From Hamadaea sp. (GTDB lineage: Bacteria; Actinomycetota; Actinomycetes; Mycobacteriales; Micromonosporaceae), in the NCBI RefSeq assembly GCF_013362815.1, contig NZ_JABFVK010000009.1:96085-160084 (forward strand): a stretch of 64,000 nucleotides of DNA, in the 5' to 3' direction. Below the pieces are notes generated by a model, which saw nothing but the letters and a program-made list of their open reading frames with translations, was not told where the DNA came from and did no database searches. Shown piece after piece: positions 1 to 11,294 of this stretch (positions are counted from its first letter, which is position 1; each line of letters opens with the position of its first letter). A program made the position numbers and the translations under genes.

Positions 1-9
1 GCGTAGTGC

Positions 10-804
10 TCAGCTCTCGGTGTCGCCGGACTCCTCGGGCGAACCCTCGCCAGCCGGCTCGGCGGGCGTGGTCTCCGCGGCCGGTGCCACCGCAGCAGCC
101 GCCGGCGCCGGGGTGAGCAGCGCCTTCAGCGCGTTCCCGGTGATCCGGCGGAACGCCCGGCCGCGCCGGGCCCGCTCCAGCACGGCCACTTCGAGCTGGT
201 CGGCCGAGATCTGCCGGGCCGCCCCGTTCTCGCCGCCCACGCTGCCGAGCGCCTCGACCGCCAGAGACAGCGCCTCGCCGAGCGAGTGGGACTCGCTGTG
301 CCGGTCCTTCAGCACGGTGGCGACCGCCTCCGCCTGACCGCCCATCACGAGGAAGCCGGGCTCGTCCTGGACGGAACCGTCGTAGGTGAGCCGATAGAGC
401 TGGTCGTCGGCCGCGGTGGCGCCCACCTCGGCGATGCAGATCTCGACTTCCAGCGGCTTGCCGCTCTCCCCGAACAGGTTGCCCAGCGTCTGGGCGTACG
501 CACTGGCCAGGGCCCGGCCGGTGACGTCACGGCGGTCGTAGGAGTAGCCGCGCATGTCGGCCATCCGCACGCCCGCCGAGCGCAGGTTCTCGAACTCGTT
601 GTAGCGCCCGACGGCCGCGAATCCGATCCGGTCGTAGATCTCGCTCACCTTGTGGAGCGTGGTCGAGACGTTCTCCGCCACGAACAGGACACCCTGTTCG
701 TAGGTGAGCACGACCACGCTGCGGCCGCGCGCGATCCCCTTGCGCGCGTACTCCGAGCGATCCCGCATGATCTGCTCGGGCGAGGCGTAGAACTGCATGG
801 CCAC
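10..804 (-). CDS. prcA: 20S proteasome alpha subunit PrcA
   Basis: Alpha-type subunit of the bacterial 20S core particle. Seven copies form each outer ring and the gated pore on which the Mpa/ARC ATPase docks. The 264-residue product begins with the conserved alpha-subunit segment [18 protein letters not shown] and has no catalytic Thr, as expected for an alpha subunit. After about residue 230 it ends in an Ala/Pro/Glu-rich, probably disordered tail. The GTG at 804 is preferred over the ATG at 798 because GGGAG lies 8 nt upstream of the GTG. It follows prcB by 63 bp and is the last proteasome gene before the left edge. The ligase gene pafA is not in view and may lie beyond position 1. Confidence 0.97.
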   Translation of the reverse strand: MAMQFYASPEQIMRDRSEYARKGIARGRSVVVLTYEQGVLFVAENVSTTLHKVSEIYDRIGFAAVGRYNEFENLRSAGVRMADMRGYSYDRRDVTGRALASAYAQTLGNLFGESGKPLEVEICIAEVGATAADDQLYRLTYDGSVQDEPGFLVMGGQAEAVATVLKDRHSESHSLGEALSLAVEALGSVGGENGAARQISADQLEVAVLERARRGRAFRRITGNALKALLTPAPAAAAVAPAAETTPAEPAGEGSPEESGDTES

Positions 805-867
805 GCGGCCTGCTCCCTTCCAGGTGAATCCTCAGTGGACTGACTACTGGTCACCGACCGGCGCCGG

Positions 868-1707
868 TCAGCCGCCGATGTTCTCGTGCCGCGCCGCGAT
901 GATCTCCTCGGCGATCGTCGCCGTCTGCTCGTCGGGCAGCCGGTGCGTGCCCTCGGCGGTGGCGGTCATGACGACCGGGAAGATGCGCCGGATGACGTCG
1001 GGACCGCCGGTCGCGGTGTCGTCGTCAGCCGCGTCGTAGAGCGCCTCGACCGCGAACTTGACCGCCTCGGCGGTGGTCAGCCCGGGCCGGAACCGCTTCT
1101 TCAGCGCGGACTTGGCGAACAGCGAACCGGAGCCGATGGCGTCGTATCCCGTCTCCTCGTAGACCCCGCCGGCCACGTCGAAGCTGAAGATACGGCCGAC
1201 CTTGGCCGGGTCCTTCGCGTCGAGGTCGTAGCCCGCGAAGATCGGGATCGCGACCAGGCCCTGCAACGCCGCGCCTAGGTTGCCCCGGATCATCGCGGCC
1301 AGCCGGTTGGCCTTGCCGTCGAGCGAGAGCATCGCGCCCTCGATCTTCTCGTAGTGCTCCAGTTCCACCTGGAACAGCCGGATGAGCTCGATGCCGATGC
1401 CGGCGGTGCCCGCGATGCCGATCAACGAGTACGGGTCCGCCTCATGCACCTTCTCGATGTCACGGCTGGCGATCAGATTGCCCATGGTGGCGCGCCGGTC
1501 GCCTGCCATCACGACGCCGTCGGTGCAGCTCAGCGTCACGATCGTGGTGGCGTGCGGGGCGATCTCCGCGTGCGCGCCGGCCGGGAGCGGTCGCCGTCCC
1601 GGCAGCAGATCGGGCGCGGCCATGCTCAAGAACTCCGTGAACGAACTGATGCCCACCGCGTGGTAAGCCGCCGGAAAGCCCCGGGTGCTATCTGCTCCCA
1701 ACGTCAC
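868..1707 (-). CDS. prcB: 20S proteasome beta subunit PrcB
   Basis: Catalytic beta subunit (279 residues), an N-terminal nucleophile hydrolase made with a propeptide. The processing site is visible as PHA/TTIV, which puts the active-site Thr at residue 54 and leaves a 53-residue propeptide. The [11 protein letters not shown] segment and the later Gly-Ser-Gly segment ([16 protein letters not shown]) match the family. Its start lies 20 bp inside the end of the upstream HNH gene, so the two are probably translationally coupled in the pup-HNH-prcB-prcA operon. It degrades Pup-tagged proteins delivered by Mpa/ARC. Confidence 0.97.
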   Translation of the reverse strand: MTLGADSTRGFPAAYHAVGISSFTEFLSMAAPDLLPGRRPLPAGAHAEIAPHATTIVTLSCTDGVVMAGDRRATMGNLIASRDIEKVHEADPYSLIGIAGTAGIGIELIRLFQVELEHYEKIEGAMLSLDGKANRLAAMIRGNLGAALQGLVAIPIFAGYDLDAKDPAKVGRIFSFDVAGGVYEETGYDAIGSGSLFAKSALKKRFRPGLTTAEAVKFAVEALYDAADDDTATGGPDVIRRIFPVVMTATAEGTHRLPDEQTATIAEEIIAARHENIGG

Positions 1708-2299
1708 GTCGTCCCTTCAGATACTCGATGGCTCGAGCGAGGAGTTCTCGGTCGTCCCGGAACTGACCCAAACCACCGTTGCAGTTGAAACACAATATGC
1801 CACGTACTTCACCGGTCACGTGATCGTGGTCCACGTGGTCCGGATTCGGGTCATGGCAGATGGCACAGCAGCCGCCCTGTTCGAGCAGCATCTCCTGAAA
1901 CGCCTCTTCGCCGATCCCGTATCGATGTCGCAGGTGATATTCGCGAAAGCCGCCGTAAAGCCGCGTGGCAGTCTCGCGTGTGCGCAGCGTATGGCACGGT
2001 TTGCAGTAGGAGTGGAGGCCGCTTGTTTTCGCTCTCGTCCGGGGGAAGTCCTCGACCGACTTTGTCTCACCGCAATCTGGGCACCACTTGTTGCCAGGCG
2101 CGACCGGGACCTCTGGGCGTCGCGCTGCGGAAATGCCCCGCCTCCGTCGGCTAGCCTCGTTGCGTACCCGTGCGCATGATCTGCAGTAGAACGAGCGCCC
2201 ATCCGGACGGCGTCGATCACTATGGAACTCGTCCAGCGAAAGTATCCGGGCACAGTCGGGAAACTTCTTCTTCGCGGCGGCGTCCGGGGAATCGGACAT
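1688..2299 (-). CDS. HNH / recombination-endonuclease-VII-like protein in the proteasome operon
   Basis: Predicted zinc-binding HNH nuclease of the phage endonuclease VII type. The C-terminal half has [25 protein letters not shown] and a short helix, which is the DHDH/Cys-pair signature of that fold. The N-terminal half has two further Cys-pair clusters (CRSCARVRN and [17 protein letters not shown]...YCKPC), probably zinc knuckles. An ATG at 2308 overlaps the pup stop as ATGA, but it has no room for a ribosome site. The ATG at 2299 sits 9 nt after GGCGGGGA and is preferred, giving about 203 residues. From memory, a gene of this type between pup and prcB also occurs in other actinobacteria. 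Its link to proteolysis is unknown; nuclease activity is inferred from motifs only. Confidence 0.85.
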   Translation of the reverse strand: MSDSPDAAAKKKFPDCARILSLDEFHSDRRRPDGRSFYCRSCARVRNEASRRRRGISAARRPEVPVAPGNKWCPDCGETKSVEDFPRTRAKTSGLHSYCKPCHTLRTRETATRLYGGFREYHLRHRYGIGEEAFQEMLLEQGGCCAICHDPNPDHVDHDHVTGEVRGILCFNCNGGLGQFRDDRELLARAIEYLKGRRDVGSR

Positions 2300-2304
2300 A
2301 TGTC

Positions 2305-2520
2305 TCATTCCCCGCCTTTTTGTATGTATCCTCTCACGAACTCCTCGGCGTTCTCCTCGAGCACCGAGTCGATCTCGTCCAGCAGGTCGTCCACGTCCTC
2401 GCCGATCTGCTCGACCCGCTCGGCGATCTCCGGGTCGACCTCGGGCGTGACCGCCTCGTCGACCTCGTTCTCGCGCCGGCGACCGGCCTGACCCTGCCCA
2501 CCTGTGTCCTGGCTGGCCAT
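2305..2520 (-). CDS. pup: Prokaryotic ubiquitin-like protein Pup
   Basis: Small, mostly disordered protein tag of about 71 residues, joined through its C-terminal Glu to lysines of target proteins. The conserved Mpa-binding helix and tail are clear (DDLLDEIDSVLEENAEEFVR, then GYIQKGGE). The last residue is Glu rather than the Gln of mycobacterial Pup, so the ligase could use it without deamidation. An upstream in-frame start at 2541 exists, but the ATG at 2520 has a strong GGGAGGGG site with about 6 nt spacing and matches the usual length. The stop overlaps the alternative ATG of the HNH gene. Confidence 0.96.
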   Translation of the reverse strand: MASQDTGGQGQAGRRRENEVDEAVTPEVDPEIAERVEQIGEDVDDLLDEIDSVLEENAEEFVRGYIQKGGE

Positions 2521-2541
2521 TGCGCCCCTCCCTGATGGCAA

Positions 2542-2565
2542 GGCCGGGACTTGTAGGTCCCGGCC
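2542..2565 (-). terminator. Hairpin between dop and pup
   Basis: Perfect 9-bp arms GGCCGGGAC / GTCCCGGCC (2542-2550 and 2557-2565) around a 6-nt loop, between the dop stop (2627) and the pup ribosome site. There is no T-run, so it may end dop transcription or be a 5' leader hairpin of the pup operon. A T-rich stretch containing TAGGTT (minus strand, about 2580-2590) just upstream could be the pup promoter -10. Confidence 0.5.
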
Positions 2566-2626
2566 GTCCGTCTTAGCTAAAACCTACCGCGCTCGACCGA
2601 CAATTGCGATCAGCTACCAGCGCAAG

Positions 2627-4138
2627 TCAGGACGCGGCGGTCAGCGCCTCGAGCAGATCCTTCGCGCTCGCGCAGCGGTCGAAGAGCGGGCCCACGACCC
2701 GCTTGATGCCACGCTCGGGTTCCAGCATCGGTACGCGCACCAGCGATTCGCGGCCGATGTCGAAGATGACGGAGTCCCACGACGCGGCGACCACTTCGGA
2801 CGCGTACTGGGCGAGGCAGCGTCCCCGGAAGTACGCCCGGGTGTCCTCCGGCGGCTCGGTCATCGCCCGGCGTACGTCCTCCTCCCGGAGCAGCGTCTTC
2901 ATCGCACCCCGGGCCACCAGGCGGTGGTACAGGCCCTTCTCCTGACGGACGTCGGCGTACTGGAGGTCGACGAGGTGCAGCTTCGGCGAGGCCCAGCCGA
3001 GGTTCTCCCGCTCGCGGTAGCCCTCCAGGAGGCGCAGCTTCGCCACCCAGTCGAGTTCGTCGGCGCACGACATCGGGTCACGGCCCAGCTTGTCCAGTAC
3101 GCCTTCCCACCGGTCCAGGACGTCCGCCGTCTGCTCGTCCAGCCCCCGGCTGTCCATGAAGGCCCGAGCGCGCTCGTAGTACGCCCACTGCACGTCCAAC
3201 GCCGTCAGACGGCGGCCGTCACGAAGGCGTACGCGATGAGTCAACGACGGATCGTGACTGATCGCGCGGAGCTCGGCCACCGGGTCGGCGATGCTGAGAT
3301 CGGGCGTGAGCGCCTTCTCCTCGATCATCGTGAGGATGAGTGCGGTCGTGCCCACCTTGAGGTAGGTGGAGATCTCCGACAGGTTGGCGTCACCGATGAT
3401 GACGTGCAGGCGGCGATACTTGTCGGCATCGGCGTGCGGCTCGTCGCGGGTGTTGATGATCGGGCGCTTGAGCGTGGTCTCCAGACCGACCTCGACCTCG
3501 AAGAAGTCGGCGCGCTGCGAGATCTGGTACCCCGCCTGCGAGCCGTCGGCGCCGATGCCCACCCGGCCGGCGCCGCAGACCACCTGACGGGTGACGAAGA
3601 ACGGCGTCAGATAGGTGACGATCTCGGCGAACGGCGTCTGCCGCCGCATGAGGTAGTTCTCGTGCGCGCCGAAGCTCGCGCCCTTGTTGTCGGTGTTGTG
3701 CTTGTAGAGATGGATCGGCGGCGCGCCCGGGATGGTGCCGGCCCGGCGGGCCCCCTCGGCCATCACCCGCTCACCGGCCTTGTCCCAGAGCACGGCGTCG
3801 AGCGGATTGGTCACCTCGGGCGTGGAGTACTCCGGGTGCGCGTGGTCGACGTAGAGCCGGGCGCCGTTCGTCAGGATGACGTTGGCCAGGCCCAGATCCT
3901 CGTCGGCGAGCGCCTCGGCGGGATCGAACACCGCGCCCGTGTACGTGAAGCCACGCGCGTCGCGTAGGGGCGACTCTTCCTCGTAGTCCCAGCGGGCCCG
4001 GCCGCCTCTGGTCAGCTCGGGTCGTGCGCCGTAGGCGTTGACTACCTGAGAGGAGGTCACCATCGGGTTGGCTTGAGGCTGTCCGGGCACGCTGATGCCG
4101 TACTCGACCTCAGTCCCCATGATCCGGCGCACTGTCAT
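2627..4138 (-). CDS. dop: Pup deamidase/depupylase Dop
   Basis: Carboxylate-amine-ligase-fold enzyme of the pupylation pathway that removes Pup from substrates and deamidates Gln-ending Pup. The 503-residue product has the Dop start ([11 protein letters not shown], Glu10 in the ATP/Mg site), [15 protein letters not shown], and the catalytic Asp98 in [15 protein letters not shown]. It also has [18 protein letters not shown] and [14 protein letters not shown]. It is Dop rather than the ligase PafA by close agreement with remembered Dop sequences over the whole length. No ribosome site is seen; TAGGCT lies 7 nt before the ATG, so the mRNA is probably leaderless. Because Pup here already ends in Glu, depupylation is the likely main role. 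Confidence 0.95.
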   Translation of the reverse strand: MTVRRIMGTEVEYGISVPGQPQANPMVTSSQVVNAYGARPELTRGGRARWDYEEESPLRDARGFTYTGAVFDPAEALADEDLGLANVILTNGARLYVDHAHPEYSTPEVTNPLDAVLWDKAGERVMAEGARRAGTIPGAPPIHLYKHNTDNKGASFGAHENYLMRRQTPFAEIVTYLTPFFVTRQVVCGAGRVGIGADGSQAGYQISQRADFFEVEVGLETTLKRPIINTRDEPHADADKYRRLHVIIGDANLSEISTYLKVGTTALILTMIEEKALTPDLSIADPVAELRAISHDPSLTHRVRLRDGRRLTALDVQWAYYERARAFMDSRGLDEQTADVLDRWEGVLDKLGRDPMSCADELDWVAKLRLLEGYRERENLGWASPKLHLVDLQYADVRQEKGLYHRLVARGAMKTLLREEDVRRAMTEPPEDTRAYFRGRCLAQYASEVVAASWDSVIFDIGRESLVRVPMLEPERGIKRVVGPLFDRCASAKDLLEALTAAS

Positions 4139-4145
4139 ATCAATG

Positions 4146-4151
4146 AGCCTA
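4146..4151 (-). promoter_or_regulatory. -10 element of dop
   Basis: TAGGCT read on the minus strand, 7 nt from the dop ATG with no Shine-Dalgarno between them. Confidence 0.5.
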
Positions 4152-4246
4152 GACGGTGCTCAGGCGATCGCACTCCCCGCTACCGGTCCGTGGCACTCCG
4201 CACCCGTCTTTCGGCGCCTCGTAGCGCTTGCGCGTTTGACCGCGCC

Positions 4247-4405
4247 GTGCTCGCGCGTCTGCCCGGCGTGCTCGGGCGTCTGCCCGGCGTGCTCGCGCGT
4301 CAGCCCGGCGTGCTCGCGCGTCAGCCCGGCGTGCTCGGGCGTCTGCCCGGCGTGCTCGGGCGTCTGCCCGGCGTGCTCGCGCGTCAGCCCGGCGTGCTCG
4401 CGCAT
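4247..4405. repeat. 21-bp tandem repeat, seven copies plus a partial one
   Basis: Seven consecutive 21-bp units fill 4247-4393, and a partial eighth runs to about 4405. The unit is GTGCTCG-S-GCGTC-W-GCCCGGC. Two variants alternate in blocks: GGGCGTCT in copies 2, 5 and 6, GCGCGTCA in copies 3, 4 and 7, with copy 1 intermediate. The unit length is a multiple of three, so all frames stay open, but no start, ribosome site or known domain supports a gene here. It lies in the 422-bp gap between the dop start and the mpa end. Confidence 0.9.
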
Positions 4406-4466
4406 TATCCGGGATAACGCGGCCTTGCCGCGCGCGAAAGCAGCAATATCCCGGGATATCGCGCGA
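4403..4466. repeat. Dispersed double-palindrome repeat, copy 1
   Basis: Two palindromes, TTATCC-G-GGATAA (4405-4417) and ATATCCCGGGATAT (4446-4459), enclose GCGGCCTTGCCGCGCGCGAA and GCAGCAA. The same unit occurs in reverse orientation at 61043-61108 with a few substitutions and short indels. It is followed by a 17-bp direct repeat (4461-4477 and 4487-4503, GCGCGAGCCGCGCCACC). Confidence 0.8.
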
Positions 4467-4516
4467 GCCGCGCCACCCCAGACAACGCGCGAGCCGCGCC
4501 ACCACCGGGGGAACGC

Positions 4517-4554
4517 GAAAGCGCCCCACCCACGTCAGCGGGCGGGGCGCTTTC
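4517..4554 (-). terminator. Terminator after mpa
   Basis: Perfect 11-bp arms GAAAGCGCCCC (4517-4527) and GGGGCGCTTTC (4544-4554) begin 6 nt past the mpa stop. It would separate mpa transcription from dop. Confidence 0.75.
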
Positions 4555-4560
4555 AGGGCG

Positions 4561-6327
4561 TTACAGGTATTGGCCGGTGTTGGTGGCGGTCTCGATGGAC
4601 CGACCGGCCTCGGTGCCCTTGCCGCCGGAGACGAGCGTACGGATGTAGACGATCCGCTCGCCCTTCTTCCCGGAGATGCGGGCCCAGTCGTCGGGGTTGG
4701 TGGTGTTCGGCAGGTCCTCGTTCTCCCGGAACTCGTCGACGCACGCGTCCAGCAGGTGCTGCAGCCGCAGCCCCTTGCGTCCGGAGGAGAGGAACTCCTT
4801 GATTGCCATCTTCTTGCCGCGGTCCACGATGTTCTGGATCATCGCGCCCGAGTTGAAGTCCTTGAAGTACAGGACTTCCTTGTCACCGTTGGCGTACGTG
4901 ACCTCGAGGAAGCGGTTCTCCTCGGTCTCGGAGTACATCCGCAGGACGACCGCGCTGATCATCGCGTGCACGCACGCCTCGGCCGACCCACCGTGCTCGG
5001 CCAGATCGTCCGGGTGCAACGGCAGGCCTTCCACGATGTACTTCGTGAAGATGTCGCGGGCCGCCTCGGCGTCCGGCCGCTCGATCTTGATCTTGACGTC
5101 CAGGCGCCCGGGGCGCAGGATCGCCGGGTCGATCATGTCCTCGCGGTTGGACGCGCCGATGACGATGACGTTCTCGAGCCCTTCCACACCGTCGATCTCG
5201 GAGAGCAGCTGCGGGACGATCGTGTTCTCCACATCGGACGAGACACCGGAGCCGCGGGTGCGGAACACGGAGTCCATCTCGTCGAAGAACACGATGACCG
5301 GCGTACCCTCGGAGGCCTTCTCCCGAGCGCGCTGGAAGATCAGCCGGATGTGCCGCTCGGTCTCGCCGACGTACTTGTTGAGCAGCTCGGGGCCCTTGAT
5401 GTTCAGGAAGAAGCTGGTCTGCCTCTCCTGGCCCCGCTTCTCCGCGATCTTCTTCGCCAGGGAGTTGGCGACCGCCTTCGCGATCATCGTCTTGCCGCAG
5501 CCGGGCGGGCCGTAGAGCAGCACGCCCTTCGGCGGCCGCAGGTGGTGCTCCCGGAACAGCTCGGCATGCAGGAACGGCAGTTCGACGGCGTCGCGGATCT
5601 GCTCGATCTGGTTGGAGAGGCCACCGATGTCGGTGTAGTCGACGTCGGGCACCTCCTCCAGGACGAGCTCCTCGACCTCGCTCTTCGGGATCCGCTCGTA
5701 CGCGTACGCCGAGCGGGGCTCGATCATGAGCGAGTCGCCGGCCCGCAGCGGGGAGTCGATGAGACCCTCCGCCAGGAACACGATGCGCTCCTCGTCGGCG
5801 TGCGAGATGACCAGTGCCCGATCGCCGCCTTCCAGCAGCTCCTTGAGCATGACGACTTCGCCGCTGCGCTCGAAGCCGAGTGCGTCGACGATGTTCAAGG
5901 CGTCGTTGAGCAGCACCTCTTGACCACGCTGCAGAGCCGAGACGTCCAGTGAGGGCGATACGGCGACCCGCAGCTTGCGTCCCCCGGTGAAGACGTCGAC
6001 GGTGCCGTCCTCGTGCCGGGTCAGGAAGATCCCATAGCCGCTGGGCGGTTGCGCCAGCCGGTCGATCTCCTCCTTGAGGGTCACGATCTGGGCGCGCGCT
6101 TCCTTCAGCGTGGCGACCAGTCGCTCGTTGTTCTCCGTGAGCCGGGCCAGCTGTGCCTGAGTCGCGGCGAGCCGCTCCTCCAGCTGGCGAACATGACGGG
6201 GGCTCTCAGACACCTTGCGTCGCAGCAGGGCGAGTTCCTCTTGAAGGAACGCGACCTGCGTGGAGAGATCGTTGGACTCCTTCTCCCACCGTGCGGCGCG
6301 CGCATCCGCGTCGTCGCTGCGTGCCAC
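4561..6327 (-). CDS. mpa: Proteasome-activating AAA ATPase Mpa/ARC
   Basis: Hexameric unfoldase that binds Pup through its coiled coil and threads substrates into the 20S core. The order in the 588 residues is: N-terminal coiled coil (about 20-93), tandem OB domains (about 95-225), then the AAA module with Walker A GPPGCGKT at 273-280, Walker B VIVFFDE at 344-350 and arginine-finger region [18 protein letters not shown]. It ends in GQYL, the C-terminal tail that docks into the alpha ring. The GTG start at 6327 has a good GGAGG site 6 nt upstream, unlike the leaderless genes nearby. Confidence 0.97.
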   Translation of the reverse strand: MARSDDADARAARWEKESNDLSTQVAFLQEELALLRRKVSESPRHVRQLEERLAATQAQLARLTENNERLVATLKEARAQIVTLKEEIDRLAQPPSGYGIFLTRHEDGTVDVFTGGRKLRVAVSPSLDVSALQRGQEVLLNDALNIVDALGFERSGEVVMLKELLEGGDRALVISHADEERIVFLAEGLIDSPLRAGDSLMIEPRSAYAYERIPKSEVEELVLEEVPDVDYTDIGGLSNQIEQIRDAVELPFLHAELFREHHLRPPKGVLLYGPPGCGKTMIAKAVANSLAKKIAEKRGQERQTSFFLNIKGPELLNKYVGETERHIRLIFQRAREKASEGTPVIVFFDEMDSVFRTRGSGVSSDVENTIVPQLLSEIDGVEGLENVIVIGASNREDMIDPAILRPGRLDVKIKIERPDAEAARDIFTKYIVEGLPLHPDDLAEHGGSAEACVHAMISAVVLRMYSETEENRFLEVTYANGDKEVLYFKDFNSGAMIQNIVDRGKKMAIKEFLSSGRKGLRLQHLLDACVDEFRENEDLPNTTNPDDWARISGKKGERIVYIRTLVSGGKGTEAGRSIETATNTGQYL

Positions 6328-6473
6328 GTCCCACCTCCCCGGGGGTTGAGCCAGGTTGCGCTGTGCCTTAACACTAGCCGCTGTATGCCCCGATGAAACC
6401 CTCCCGACACGGCCATACGCAATCGTGATCTCACCGGCTGCGACCGCCCGCTGATCAACGATGGTCGGTGGAG

Positions 6474-6479
6474 TACCGT
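6474..6479 (+). promoter_or_regulatory. -10 element of the ferredoxin gene
   Basis: TACCGT, 6 nt before the GTG at 6486; this spacing favours 6486 over the in-frame GTG at 6468. Confidence 0.45.
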
Positions 6480-6485
6480 CGAGGC

Positions 6486-6806
6486 GTGGCAGACAGCGAA
6501 CTTCAGGTCTGGGTGGATCAGGATCTGTGCACCGGCGACGGGTTGTGCGTGCAATACGCGCCCGAGGTCTTCGAGTTCGACGTCGACGGGCTCGCCTACG
6601 TCAAGGACGAGGCGGGTGAGCTGCAGCTGGCCAAGGACGCCAAGGTCGCGGTGCCGGCCCATCTGCGGCTGGAGATCCTCGACGCCGCCAAGGAGTGTCC
6701 CGGCGAGTGCATCCACGTGCGCCGGGCCGCCGACGCGTCGGCCGAGCCGATGAGCGAGGACGAACGCGACGAGATCCGGTCTCAGCTCGCCGCCGGCGCC
6801 GTCTGA
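6486..6806 (+). CDS. Small ferredoxin (3Fe-4S or 4Fe-4S)
   Basis: Single-cluster electron carrier of about 106 residues. It has CTGDGLC near the N-terminus and CPGECI near residue 70, the spacing of actinobacterial ferredoxins that serve cytochromes P450. In the first motif the usual second Cys position is Gly (CxxxxxC), which favours a 3Fe-4S cluster. The GTG at 6486 is preferred over 6468 because it sits 6 nt after TACCGT and keeps the family N-terminus. It diverges from mpa. No redox partner is adjacent; the P450 at 51861 is far away, and a link would be speculation. Confidence 0.9.
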   Translation: MADSELQVWVDQDLCTGDGLCVQYAPEVFEFDVDGLAYVKDEAGELQLAKDAKVAVPAHLRLEILDAAKECPGECIHVRRAADASAEPMSEDERDEIRSQLAAGAV

Positions 6807-6825
6807 TCAGCGAGCGTCTAAAACT

Positions 6826-9454
<2,629 letters not shown>

Positions 9455-9550
9455 GACCGCTTCTCCATCGCCGCAATGCTACGCACCGCGTACGCGTCGC
9501 CGGGCGGCACGCCCGAAGATCCGCTGCCGCCGAACGTCGTACCCCTGCCT

Positions 9551-9556
9551 TACGGT
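9551..9556 (+). promoter_or_regulatory. -10 element of the recB-like gene
   Basis: TACGGT, 7 nt before the ATG at 9564. The GAGG between them could also serve as a weak ribosome site. Confidence 0.4.
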
Positions 9557-9563
9557 GAGGGCC

Positions 9564-10433
9564 ATGACGACGCCGCTGCCCACGCTCTCCCCCTCCCGGG
9601 CCGCCGACTTCAAGACCTGTCCCCTGCTCTATCGGCTCCGCAGCATCGACCGGCTCCCCGAGCAGCCGACGGTGGACCAGGCTCGGGGCACGCTGGTGCA
9701 CGCGGTGCTGGAGCGGCTTTTCGACCTGCCCGCGGCGAGCCGGACGCTGGCGGAGGCGGCGTTGCTGGTGCGCCCGGCGTGGGAGGCGCTGCTGGCCGAG
9801 GCGCCCGAGCTGGGCACGCTCGCCGTCGACGACGGCTTCCTCGACGAGGCGACCCAGCTGTTGCAGGGCTACTTCACAGTGGAGGATCCGACTCGCCTGG
9901 AGCCCGCCGAGCGGGAGACCCTCATCGAAGCCACCCTCGACGACGAGCTGCTGATCCGCGGCTACGTGGACCGGCTCGACGTCTCCCCCGCCGGTGACCT
10001 TCGTGTGGTCGACTACAAGACCGGTGGCGCGCCCCGGGAGGCGTTCGAGGCGCGCGCATTGTTCCAGCTCAAGTTCTACGCGCTCGTGCTGTGGCGGACC
10101 CGAGGCATCGTGCCGCGCGTGTTGCGGCTGGTGTATCTGAAGGACCGGGAGGTCTGCGACTACACCCCCGACTCCGAGGAGCTGGAGCGCTTCGAGAAGA
10201 CGCTGGTCGCCCTGTGGCGGGCGATCGAGCAGGCCGCGCAGGCCCGCGAGTTCCGCCCCAAGCCGAGCCGCCTCTGCAACTGGTGCTCGCACCAGGCGCT
10301 GTGCCCGTCGTTCGGCGGGACGCCGCCGCCGTTCCCGGAGGAAGCGGCGATCACCACCGCCATCGACGCCCGGACCGCCCGGCTGGCCGCCCAGCGTGGT
10401 GTCGACGGCGAACGCCTCGCCGACGTCCTGTAA
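9564..10433 (+). CDS. RecB-family Fe-S exonuclease
   Basis: PD-(D/E)XK nuclease of the Cas4/AddB C-terminal type, 289 residues. The active-site residues are His46, Asp136, Asp150 and Lys152 (VVDYKTG), with Gln169 in ALFQLKFYA. Four cysteines (Cys19, then 238, 241 and 247 in CNWCSHQALC) match the 4Fe-4S arrangement that ties the ends of such domains together. It probably acts on DNA ends in repair, but no helicase partner is adjacent. A longer reading frame extends back to 9165, but that part is antisense to the protease gene; the ATG at 9564 gives the family N-terminus. Confidence 0.93.
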   Translation: MTTPLPTLSPSRAADFKTCPLLYRLRSIDRLPEQPTVDQARGTLVHAVLERLFDLPAASRTLAEAALLVRPAWEALLAEAPELGTLAVDDGFLDEATQLLQGYFTVEDPTRLEPAERETLIEATLDDELLIRGYVDRLDVSPAGDLRVVDYKTGGAPREAFEARALFQLKFYALVLWRTRGIVPRVLRLVYLKDREVCDYTPDSEELERFEKTLVALWRAIEQAAQAREFRPKPSRLCNWCSHQALCPSFGGTPPPFPEEAAITTAIDARTARLAAQRGVDGERLADVL

Positions 10434-10488
10434 CCAGCGCGCGCAGCCGGCCTCGTCAAGATCGGTCAGGCCGCTGGCGCAGGCCCGG

Positions 10489-10494
10489 TAGTCT
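10489..10494 (+). promoter_or_regulatory. -10 element of the NarL-type regulator
   Basis: TAGTCT, 6 nt before the GTG at 10501, with no ribosome site. Confidence 0.5.
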
Positions 10495-10500
10495 GCCCTC

Positions 10501-11169
10501 GTGACGTCCGGGCCGGTACGGGTGCTCCTCGCCGACGCTCAGCCGATGCTTCGCAGCGGCCTGCGCAGTGTGCTCGCGGCGTACGCCGACATCCATGTGG
10601 TGGGCGAGGCCGGGGACGGCGTCGAGGCGATCGAGCTGGCCCGGCGGCTGTTGCCGGACGTGCTGCTCGTCGAGGCCCGGCTGCCCCGGCGGGACGGGGT
10701 CGCCGTCGCGCGGGAGGTCGCCGGGGCTCGACTGCCCGTCGGGGTGCTCGTGCTGACGGCTGAGCCGGTCGGCGACCACGCCGTCGGCGCACTCCGGGCG
10801 GGCGCCCGAGGGTTGGTGGCGCAGGACGCGGCGGCCGAGGACCTCGTCGGGGCGGTACGCGCGGTGGCCGCCGGTCACGCCGCGATCTCCCCGGTGCTGC
10901 TGGGGCAGCTGCTGGCCCAGTTCGCCGCGCTGCCGGTGACGGCGGACGGCGTACCGGACGGATCGTCGGGGCTTACCGATCGGGAGCGGGAAGTGCTCGC
11001 CCAGGTCGCCCGGGGCTTGTCGAACGCCGAGATCGCCCGGGTGCTCACCGTCAGCGAGACGACGGTGAAGACGCATGTGGGTCATGTGCTCACCAAGCTC
11101 AAACTGCGTGACCGCGTCCAGGCAGTCGTCTATGCGTACGAGTCGGGCTTGATCAAACCGGGCGACTGA
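10501..11169 (+). CDS. NarL/LuxR-type regulator with degenerate receiver domain
   Basis: DNA-binding regulator of 222 residues: receiver-like domain 1-120 and LuxR HTH about 155-215 (GLTDREREVLAQVARGLSNA, then TVKTHVGHVLTKL). The receiver is atypical. The phospho-acceptor Asp is Glu58 (LLVEARLPRRDG), the conserved Lys is Gln108 (LVAQDA), and only one of the N-terminal acidic pair remains (Ala11-Asp12). It may therefore be active without phosphorylation or respond to another signal. No histidine kinase is adjacent. It is probably leaderless and precedes the exporter genes by about 125 bp, making them possible targets. Confidence 0.92.
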   Translation: MTSGPVRVLLADAQPMLRSGLRSVLAAYADIHVVGEAGDGVEAIELARRLLPDVLLVEARLPRRDGVAVAREVAGARLPVGVLVLTAEPVGDHAVGALRAGARGLVAQDAAAEDLVGAVRAVAAGHAAISPVLLGQLLAQFAALPVTADGVPDGSSGLTDREREVLAQVARGLSNAEIARVLTVSETTVKTHVGHVLTKLKLRDRVQAVVYAYESGLIKPGD

Positions 11170-11294
11170 CCGCACTCCTGGCGGCTCGGGGCAAGCCCTC
11201 CCCGGCGCTGGACTGTCCCGCGAGCAGGAAGGAAGCGCGGACAATTTAGCGGAGTTTGCCCGATTCGTCGGTTCGCTGCGGCAATATCTGGCCT

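Noticed and set aside
4247..4405. CRISPR array
   Set aside because: Units are directly adjacent with no spacers, and no cas genes are nearby. The Fe-S nuclease at 9564 resembles Cas4 only by general family.
4149..4529. Small protein made of RADARARR repeats
   Set aside because: It is just the 21-bp tandem repeat read in frame; no start signal and all frames are open there.
10501..11169. Partner histidine kinase for the NarL-type regulator
   Set aside because: No kinase domain in the neighbouring genes; the receiver also lacks the phospho-Asp.
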